Positions 1-5,208 of a DNA stretch of 7,540 nt are shown here, piece by piece. The stretch comes from an uncultured Acidobacteriota bacterium (GTDB lineage Bacteria > Acidobacteriota > Vicinamibacteria > Vicinamibacterales > SCN-69-37), in the NCBI GenBank assembly GCA_937880585.1, contig CALFMR010000119.1, forward strand, positions 1 to 7,540. The letters are read 5' to 3'. A program made the translations under genes and the position numbers. The stretch's first letter is position 1. The number at the start of each line of letters is the position of its first letter. The notes under the pieces were generated by a model that worked only from the letters and a program-made list of their open reading frames with translations, ran no database searches and was not told where the DNA came from.

Positions 1-290
1 GCGGCGGCGCGCTCCGCGACGGGATCGGCGCCCTCACGGATCTTCGGTCGGTGCTTCTCGGCGGCTTCGCGCGCCTTCGACAGCGTGAGCTTCGGGTAGT
101 CGCCGAACTCGCCGAGAATAAGGCGGCGACGCTTGCCCTGCGTCCGATACCGAAGCGTCCATTGCTTCAGCCCGGACGGCAGGACGGACAGCACGAGTCC
201 GGGAACGCGTCCGTCCGGCACATCGTAACGATCGGCCTTTGGACGCAGCGCACGCGCGGCGGCATCGGTCAATGGCTTGAGCGGCGGCAT
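1..290 (-). CDS. Tyrosine recombinase/integrase, P4-like, N-terminal part (runs off the left edge)
   Basis: This is the first 96 codons of a site-specific tyrosine recombinase, read leftward from the ATG at 288-290; the rest lies outside the window. The translation begins MPPLKPLTDAAARALRPK and continues with a DG...GL.L.V.PSG.K.W..RYR pattern, then GKRRRLILGEFGDYP.LTL..AREAAEKH and REGADP. This matches the N-terminal arm-type DNA-binding domain (DUF4102 type) of integrases that insert islands and prophages at tRNA genes. The catalytic domain (R..H..R..Y) would lie to the left and is not seen. The start is supported by GGAGGAG at 293-299 on the minus strand. Upstream are the phased GGTCC repeats and, about 180 bases away, the tRNA-Pro 3' half that marks the attachment site, so the gene is transcribed into the island. 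The family is clear from this domain; whether the enzyme is intact cannot be judged. Confidence 0.88.
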   Translation of the reverse strand, partial: MPPLKPLTDAAARALRPKADRYDVPDGRVPGLVLSVLPSGLKQWTLRYRTQGKRRRLILGEFGDYPKLTLSKAREAAEKHRPKIREGADPVAERAA

Positions 291-299
291 GTCTCCTCC

Positions 300-338
300 G
301 GTCCAGCAGAGGGTCCGGCGTGGGTCCACTATGGGTCC
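300..338. repeat. Four helically phased GGTCC direct repeats upstream of the integrase
   Basis: GGTCC occurs at 300-304, 312-316, 323-327 and 334-338, with start-to-start spacing of 12, 11 and 11 bases, close to one DNA helical turn. The last three are preceded by another G (GGGTCC), and two of them extend to TGGGTCCA. They lie between the integrase ribosome binding site and the attachment core. Position and phasing fit arm-type integrase binding sites or an operator for integrase or excisionase control. The repeats are directly visible; their role is inferred. Confidence 0.6.
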
Positions 339-374
339 AACGCGCCGCCGATGCAAGCAGAATCCTGAAAACGG

Positions 375-387
375 ATGACGGCGTCAT
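375..387. promoter_or_regulatory. 13-bp palindrome between integrase and attachment core
   Basis: ATGACG and CGTCAT form 6-bp inverted arms around a single central base. The element is followed by AT-rich DNA (about 385-414) that contrasts with the GC-rich surroundings. It sits 85 bases upstream of the integrase start and 80 bases before the tRNA-derived core. It could be an operator for the integrase promoter or an accessory recombination site. The symmetry is seen; the function is a guess. Confidence 0.35.
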
Positions 388-466
388 TTTGACTTATTTG
401 CTGAGTAATTATGCGGAAGTGCCAGGTCAGGAGGCGTCAGGCCTTTTCAGCCGAAACCACCGCAAA

Positions 467-516
467 CCTGCCTTGGGCGCAGGGGGTCCCGAGTTCGAAT
501 CTCGGCGCCCCGACCA
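467..516 (+). other. Attachment site: 3' half of tRNA-Pro(UGG), anticodon stem to CCA
   Basis: This stretch is a tRNA 3' half. The anticodon stem CCTGC (467-471) pairs with GCAGG (479-483) around the loop CTTGGGC (472-478), giving anticodon UGG followed by G37. A 5-base variable region is at 484-488. The T stem CCGAG (489-493) pairs with CTCGG (501-505) around TTCGAAT. The 3' acceptor strand CGCCCCG is at 506-512, the discriminator A at 513 and an encoded CCA at 514-516. The matching 5' acceptor strand CGGGGCG and any D arm are absent upstream, so this is not a functional tRNA gene. A half-tRNA starting at the anticodon stem next to a P4-type integrase is the hallmark of an att site left by tRNA-targeted integration. 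The intact tRNA-Pro is expected at the far (left) end of the island. Confidence 0.85.
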
Positions 517-532
517 CTTGTCACCAATCGCT

Positions 533-550
533 GACGCGTGCCAACGCGTC
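533..550. terminator. Strong short hairpin between att site and GH3 stop, possible terminator
   Basis: GACGCGT (533-539) and ACGCGTC (544-550) form a perfect 7-bp stem with a 4-base loop GCCA. It lies 16 bases past the tRNA-derived CCA on the plus strand and 55 bases past the GH3 stop codon on the minus strand. It could therefore end the original tRNA transcript, the GH3 transcript, or both. No U-run follows on either strand, so it is not a textbook intrinsic terminator. The rest of the 517-605 gap shows nothing recognisable. Confidence 0.35.
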
Positions 551-605
551 GGTGCGCGGAGTCAGCAGGCCACCGACTCGCCGACGGCCCGATCCCCAAC
601 GACCA

Positions 606-2819
606 TCAGTGTTTGACGGTCGCCGTCAACGGCGTCGATCGCGACGAGCCACCGACGAAGAACGTGTACTCGCCGGGGAGCAGCTCCCAGTCGTTCGTCT
701 GCTCGTTGAAGATCGAAAGCAGCTTCGGCTCGATCTTCACCGTCACCGTCTTCGACTCGCCCGGCGCGAGCGCGATCTTGTCCCATCCGACCAGACGCTT
801 CGGCGGTTCCTGGGCCGCGGCGGGCAGGCCGGCGTAGACCTCGGCGATCTCCGCGCCGGCGCGCTTGCCGGTATTGCGGATCGTGAACGTCACGCTGTCG
901 ATCCCCGAGGCGTGCAGTCCGCTATAGGCATAAGTGGTGTAGGACAGGCCGTAGCCGAACGGGAAGAGCGGCGTCTTGCCCTCGGCGTCGAACCACTTGT
1001 AGCCGACCTTCAGACCTTCGGTGTAGTCGATGTCGAACGGCTGGAAGAAACCCCGCCCGCCACCACGACCGCCTCGGCCCGCCGTCGCCGTCCCGGGAGC
1101 GGGCGGCGGCCTGAGCCCGAAAATCTGCGGATGCGGCAGGTCGGCATCGCTCTTCGCGAACGTCACGGGCAGTTTGCCGCTCGGGTTGACGTCGCCGAAC
1201 AGGATGTTGGCGAGGGCGACGTCGCCGCGGATGCCGGGATACCACGCTTCGATGGCCGCGCTCACGTGATCGATCCACGGCATGGCCGCCGGGCCGCCCG
1301 TCTCCAGCACGACGATCGTGTGCGGATTGGCGGCGGCGACCGCGCTCACGAGCGCGTCCTGATCGTCGGGCAGGGTCAGCGTGGGCAGGTCGCGGCCCTC
1401 GCTCTCGGGCTGATTGACGAAGACGATCGCGATCTCAGCCCCTTTGGCGAACGCGGCGGCCGCGGCTGGATCGCTGCCGTCATTGAACGTCACGTTGGCT
1501 CTCGGCGCCTTCGCCCGAATCGCGTTCATCGGTGACGTCGGGAACCAGACTGGCGGGCCGCCGAAGCGGCTCTCGCCCGATCCCGGCGGATCGACCTGCG
1601 CGGATCCTCCACCAGACAGCAGGCCGGTATCGGCGTGCGATCCGATCAACGCAATCGACTTCACGGTCGCGGCATTCAGCGGAAGCTGAGCGTTGGCGTT
1701 CTTCAACAAGACGATGCCGTTCTCGGCGATCTGCTGGGCGGTGTCCGCGCCGCGGAAGGGATCGACCACCCGGCCCTTCGGCGGATCGTCCACCACGCCC
1801 AGGGCGAATTCCGTTCGCACGATGCGGTGCACCATGTCGTCGAGGCGCGCCATCGGCACTTCGCCGCTCTCCACGGCCTGTTTCAACGCGTCCCCGAATC
1901 TCGCGCGGCTGGGATCGGCGTTGCCCGGCTCTTCGTTGTCGAGCCCGGCGAGCGCCGCTTTCGCGGTGCTATGCGTCCCGCCCCAATCCGACATCACGAA
2001 GCCCTTGAACCCCCAGGCGTGCTTCAGCACATCGGTGAGCAGATACGAGTTCTCGCACGCCCAATCGCCGTTGTACTTGTTGTAGGAGCACATCACCGCG
2101 CCAGGCCCGCCGTCGGTCACGGCGATCTCGAGCGCCAAGAGATCGGTCTCGCGGGCTTCGCGCGTGCCGTGCTTCACGTTGCCGATGTTGCGGCCGGTTT
2201 CCTGATCGTTGAAAGCGTAGTGTTTGACGTCGCCGATGACGTGGTTGCTCTGCAGGCCTTTCACGAACTCTGCGAGCATCGTCCCCGCCAGCACGGGGTC
2301 CTCGCCGAGATACTCGAACGTACGGCCGTTGCGGGGCTCACGCACGAGATCGACGCCGCCGCCGAGCGACACGGTGTACATCTGGTCGCGGAGCTCGCGG
2401 CCGATCACATCGCCCTGCGCCCACGCCAGCGTCGGATCCCAGGTCGCCGCCTCGGCTTCCGACGAAGGCAACAGCGTGGCATATCGTCCGCGTCCGCCGG
2501 CGGCCCGCACGCCGACCGCCGAGTCAGCCAACTGCAGATCGGGGAGGCCCAGCCGCGGAATGCCCTCGATGACACTCGCGCCGCCGTTGGACCGTGGCGC
2601 CTGATCGAACCCGCCGGCACCGTGCAGCAGTTGGATCTTTTCGTCGATCGTCATCTGGGCGATGACCATGTCGGCGCGCTGATCCGGGGGAAGCGATTTG
2701 TCCATCCACGGACCGGCAGGCGCCTGTGGACGCTGCTGCCCGAACACCGGCACGAGGGCAACGATCGCCAGGGCCGCGGCCAGTCCAACCGACGAAGTCC
2801 ATCTGCTTCGACGCGACAT
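606..2819 (-). CDS. Secreted GH3 beta-glycosidase (beta-glucosidase/beta-xylosidase type)
   Basis: A 737-residue family 3 glycoside hydrolase, a retaining enzyme that removes terminal sugars from beta-linked oligosaccharides. Residues 1-27 form a Sec signal peptide (MSRRSRW, a hydrophobic core, then VFG before QQ). The N-terminal barrel domain ends in the VMSDWGG motif, with Asp278 as expected nucleophile. The GH3 C-terminal domain holds ESEGRDLPTLTLP, where Glu474 is the likely acid/base. FPFGYGLSYT leads into a C-terminal fibronectin-III-like domain ending at ELLPGEYTFFVG. An unusual Gly/Arg insertion lies at residues 581-590. The start is the ATG at 2817-2819, which has GGAGG (2825-2829) five bases upstream; a GTG ten codons earlier (2849) lacks such a site and would spoil the signal peptide. 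The gene is divergent from the GH127/GH51 run. GH3 enzymes also include xylosidases and arabinosidases, so the substrate is open; an arabinose-related or xylan-related role is suggested by its neighbours. Confidence 0.93.
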   Translation of the reverse strand: MSRRSRWTSSVGLAAALAIVALVPVFGQQRPQAPAGPWMDKSLPPDQRADMVIAQMTIDEKIQLLHGAGGFDQAPRSNGGASVIEGIPRLGLPDLQLADSAVGVRAAGGRGRYATLLPSSEAEAATWDPTLAWAQGDVIGRELRDQMYTVSLGGGVDLVREPRNGRTFEYLGEDPVLAGTMLAEFVKGLQSNHVIGDVKHYAFNDQETGRNIGNVKHGTREARETDLLALEIAVTDGGPGAVMCSYNKYNGDWACENSYLLTDVLKHAWGFKGFVMSDWGGTHSTAKAALAGLDNEEPGNADPSRARFGDALKQAVESGEVPMARLDDMVHRIVRTEFALGVVDDPPKGRVVDPFRGADTAQQIAENGIVLLKNANAQLPLNAATVKSIALIGSHADTGLLSGGGSAQVDPPGSGESRFGGPPVWFPTSPMNAIRAKAPRANVTFNDGSDPAAAAAFAKGAEIAIVFVNQPESEGRDLPTLTLPDDQDALVSAVAAANPHTIVVLETGGPAAMPWIDHVSAAIEAWYPGIRGDVALANILFGDVNPSGKLPVTFAKSDADLPHPQIFGLRPPPAPGTATAGRGGRGGGRGFFQPFDIDYTEGLKVGYKWFDAEGKTPLFPFGYGLSYTTYAYSGLHASGIDSVTFTIRNTGKRAGAEIAEVYAGLPAAAQEPPKRLVGWDKIALAPGESKTVTVKIEPKLLSIFNEQTNDWELLPGEYTFFVGGSSRSTPLTATVKH

Positions 2820-2824
2820 GGGTG

Positions 2825-2829
2825 CCTCC
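2825..2829 (-). promoter_or_regulatory. Ribosome binding site of the GH3 gene
   Basis: On the minus strand this reads GGAGG, five bases before the ATG at 2817-2819. It decides the start codon in favour of the 737-residue form over the upstream in-frame GTG. Confidence 0.7.
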
Positions 2830-3198
2830 ATCCCTGCGGGGACGCGCACAAGTTATCAGAAGGCGCGGCTGGTCGCCGATCGCGGCGGAGGGAGGACCGG
2901 CGCGCGTTCACGTCACCCTGCCCACTGCCGCGTGCATCCGGCTCGAGGTTCCGAAGGGTCTTGTCATCCGCCACGCGGACTTCACATCTGAGGACGTCGA
3001 GTGGCCAGCGGGCGCGGTCCTGAGCCCGTGCCGCTAGAATGGCGTCGCTCGGGAAGCACCGACTACTAACCCAAGCCGATCGGTGGCTGGTGGTTCTTCC
3101 TGACCGGTCAGGCGTCTCGAACCTCACTGCGCAAGATCCGGCGCGACGAAGTCAGTGCCATGGCGGTGGACGAAGACGATGAAAGCTAGGCAACTGTC
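2830..3198. other. Divergent intergenic region between GH3 and GH127
   Basis: About 370 bases separate the two divergent coding regions, and any promoters for both genes should lie here. Short open frames exist on both strands but none has a recognisable product, a good start or the strong third-position GC of the flanking genes. TAGAAT at 3035-3040 resembles a -10 box facing the GH127 gene and TTGTCA at 2961-2966 resembles a -35 box, but neither has a properly spaced partner, so no promoter is claimed. The outstanding element is the palindrome at 3099-3112, listed separately. The ribosome binding site before the GH127 ATG is weak (TAGG at 3188-3191). Confidence 0.5.
3099..3112. promoter_or_regulatory. 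Perfect 14-bp palindrome, candidate operator
   Basis: CCTGACCGGTCAGG is its own reverse complement over all 14 bases. It lies 86 bases upstream of the GH127 start and about 280 bases upstream of the GH3 start, inside the divergent region. A perfect symmetric site of this size is typical of dimeric repressors or activators, such as LacI-like or GntR-like sugar regulators. No regulator gene is present in the window to pair it with. The symmetry is directly seen; the operator role is inferred. Confidence 0.5.
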
Positions 3199-5133
3199 AT
3201 GACACGACGCGAACTCCTCACGCGCGCGGGCCGCGGCGCCGTCGCAGCGTTCGCCGGCGCGATCGCCTTCGACTCGACCGCACGAGCCCTGGCCCTCGCG
3301 GCGCCGAGACGCCGAGCGGCGCGTGTCTCGCCCGTCGCTCTCCGCGACGTGCGCCTGCTCGACGGCCCGTTTCGCCAGGCGCAGCGGCGCGACCTTGCCT
3401 ACCTGCTGTCGCTCGATCCCGATCGCTTGCTGCACAACTTTCACGTGAACGCCGGCCTGACGCCGAAAGCGCCGGTCTACGGCGGATGGGAATCGGAGGA
3501 ACCGTGGGTCGGCATCCGCTGCCAGGGGCATACGCTCGGCCACTATCTGAGCGCGACATCGCTGATGTACGCCTCGACGGGTGATGCGGGCATGAAAGAT
3601 CGCGTCGACTACATCGTCGACGAGTTGCGCGCGTGCCAGCAGGCGGCGGGCACCGGCCTCGTCTGCGCGTTTCCCGACGGCTCAGCGCAGCTCGACGCCG
3701 CGGTCGCCGGCCGCCGGTTCATCGGCGTGCCGTGGTACACGATGCACAAGATCTTCGCCGGCGTGCGCGACGCCTGTCTTCACGGCGAGAGTGATGCGGC
3801 GCGGGACGTGCTGTCCGCGCTCGCCGGCTGGGCCGTGACCGCGACGGCGGCGATGTCCGACGACGAGATGCAGCGGATGCTCCGCATCGAGCACGGCGGC
3901 ATGAACGAAGTCCTCGCGGACGTCTCGGCGATCACGGGCGATCCGACGTATCTCGCCGCCGCGCGTCGGTTCAGCCACGAGGCGTTGCTCGCACCGCTGG
4001 CTGCGTCACGCGACACGCTCGACGGCCTGCACGCCAACACGCAGATTCCGAAAGTCGTCGGCTTCCAGCGCGTGTTCGAGCTCACCGGCGAGGATCGCTA
4101 TGCCGCGGCCTCCGCCTTCTTCTGGCGCTCGGTCGTCGAGCGCCGATCGTTCGTCACGGGTGGCCACGGCGACAACGAGCACTTCTTCCCGCCCGCCGAG
4201 TTCGCGAAGCACCTGCCGTCGGCCAAGACGATGGAAACGTGCGGCACGCACAACATGCTGCGGCTGACGCGCATGCTGTTCCAGACGGCGCCGTCGGCCA
4301 CCTATGCCGACTTTTACGAGCGCGCGCTGTACAACGGCATCCTCGCGTCGCAGGATCCGGAGTCCGGCATGATGACGTATTTCCAGTCGACGCGGCCGGG
4401 CTACGTCAGGCTCTTCCACACGCCGGACCGATCGTTCTGGTGCTGCACGGGCACCGGCATGGAGAACCATGCGAAGTACGGGGACTCGATCTATTTCGAA
4501 GACGCCGACGGCCTGTGGGTCAACCTCTACATCGCCTCGACGGTTGCGTCGACGGCCAGTGGACTGAGCCTGCGCCAGACGACGCTCTTCCCGGACGAAC
4601 CCCGCACGCGGCTGGAGGTCACGAGCGACCGGCCGGTCCGCGCGGCGATTCGCGTCCGGCAGCCGCGCTGGTGCCCGGACATGGCCGTGCGCATCAACGG
4701 GCGCGCCATGCCCGCACGCGCCGGCGCCAATGGCTACGTCGTCCTCGATCGCGAATGGCGCCGCGGCGATCGCATCGACATCGATCTACCGATGCGTCTC
4801 CGCACGGAAGCCCTGCCCGGGGCGCCCGATCATGTGGCGTTCGTCTACGGCCCGATCGTGCTGGCGGGACGTCTCGGCCAGGCGGGGCTTTCCCCGGGTT
4901 CGCAGATCATCGTCAACGAGCGCGAATCGGGCACGATGCTGAACGCCGCCATCGACGTGCCGACGTTGGCGGGCGACGCGACGTCACTCATCGAGCACGT
5001 GCAGCCCGACGCGCACGATCCGCTCGTGTTCCGGACCGTCGGGATCGGGCGTCCGCGCGACGTGGAACTGGCGCCGTACTATCGCCTCGCGCACGAGCGC
5101 TACAACCTTTATTGGAACGTGGCCCCCGTCTGA
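3199..5133 (+). CDS. Tat-exported GH127 beta-L-arabinofuranosidase (DUF1680 family)
   Basis: A 644-residue family 127 hydrolase, expected to release beta-L-arabinofuranose from non-reducing ends, as on hydroxyproline-linked arabino-oligosaccharides or pectic side chains. The N-terminus MTRRELLTRAG plus an Ala-rich stretch is a twin-arginine signal (TRRELL). The helical catalytic domain begins near residue 46 (DVRLLDGPFRQAQ) and has YGGWE and GHTLGHYLSA (110-119). The zinc/catalytic set of the characterised Bifidobacterium HypBA1 (Glu338, Cys340, Cys417, Cys418) matches Glu346 and Cys348 in METCGTHN and Cys415-Cys416 in FWCCTGTGMEN, so Cys415 is the likely nucleophile. Glu327 in NEHFFP is the candidate acid/base. 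Beta-sandwich domains follow to the end. The first GH51 gene starts 75 bases after the stop codon, on the same strand. DUF1680 proteins vary in substrate, so the exact linkage is inferred. Confidence 0.92.
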   Translation: MTRRELLTRAGRGAVAAFAGAIAFDSTARALALAAPRRRAARVSPVALRDVRLLDGPFRQAQRRDLAYLLSLDPDRLLHNFHVNAGLTPKAPVYGGWESEEPWVGIRCQGHTLGHYLSATSLMYASTGDAGMKDRVDYIVDELRACQQAAGTGLVCAFPDGSAQLDAAVAGRRFIGVPWYTMHKIFAGVRDACLHGESDAARDVLSALAGWAVTATAAMSDDEMQRMLRIEHGGMNEVLADVSAITGDPTYLAAARRFSHEALLAPLAASRDTLDGLHANTQIPKVVGFQRVFELTGEDRYAAASAFFWRSVVERRSFVTGGHGDNEHFFPPAEFAKHLPSAKTMETCGTHNMLRLTRMLFQTAPSATYADFYERALYNGILASQDPESGMMTYFQSTRPGYVRLFHTPDRSFWCCTGTGMENHAKYGDSIYFEDADGLWVNLYIASTVASTASGLSLRQTTLFPDEPRTRLEVTSDRPVRAAIRVRQPRWCPDMAVRINGRAMPARAGANGYVVLDREWRRGDRIDIDLPMRLRTEALPGAPDHVAFVYGPIVLAGRLGQAGLSPGSQIIVNERESGTMLNAAIDVPTLAGDATSLIEHVQPDAHDPLVFRTVGIGRPRDVELAPYYRLAHERYNLYWNVAPV

Positions 5134-5153
5134 CGCAGCGGCTGGTCGCGTCC

Positions 5154-5194
5154 GGCGGCGGAAATCGTGCGATGATGCCGCCGCCCACATTTTT
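5154..5194 (+). terminator. GC hairpin with T-tract between GH127 and GH51 (terminator or attenuator)
   Basis: GGCGGCGG (5154-5161) pairs perfectly with CCGCCGCC (5178-5185). The 16-base loop contains a small inner ATC/GAT pairing. Four bases later comes TTTTT at 5190-5194. The element ends two bases before the GH51 ribosome binding site. It resembles an intrinsic terminator with a short U-run set slightly apart. It could terminate or attenuate read-through from GH127, or protect the upstream mRNA end. The offset of the T-tract lowers confidence. Confidence 0.45.
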
Positions 5195-5195
5195 C

Positions 5196-5201
5196 GGAGG
5201 G
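5196..5201 (+). promoter_or_regulatory. Ribosome binding site of the first GH51 gene
   Basis: GGAGGG lies seven bases before the ATG at 5209-5211. It is the strongest such site among the plus-strand genes of the window and fixes the start that gives a clean signal peptide. Confidence 0.7.
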
Positions 5202-5208
5202 AAGGACC

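Noticed and set aside
467..516. Functional tRNA-Pro gene
   Set aside because: The 5' acceptor strand CGGGGCG and D arm are missing upstream, so no cloverleaf can form; it is called an attachment site.
411..1535. Long plus-strand open frame opposite the GH3 gene and across the tRNA remnant
   Set aside because: Arg/Ala-rich translation with no recognisable domain. It overlaps the strongly supported GH3 gene on the other strand and is a product of high GC content.
1635..3023. 462-codon plus-strand open frame opposite the GH3 5' half
   Set aside because: His/Arg-rich shadow of the GH3 reading frame with no family resemblance; its end spills into the intergenic region without a sensible C-terminus.
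2961..3040. Sigma-70-like promoter boxes TTGTCA (2961-2966) and TAGAAT (3035-3040)
   Set aside because: The two are about 70 bases apart and neither has a partner box at 16-18 bases, so no promoter can be supported.
2651..3127. 158-codon minus-strand open frame across the divergent intergenic region
   Set aside because: No domain, Ser/Arg-rich, overlaps the GH3 start in another frame and would leave the GH3 gene without its promoter space.
3070..3186. Possible remnant of a coding region ending at the TAG of 3184-3186, with GGWWFFLTG and an acidic tail VDEDDES
   Set aside because: It reads open for only about 38 codons after an in-frame stop, has no start apart from a late ATG, and its third-position GC looks lower than in the real genes. 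Not recognisable, so not called a pseudogene.
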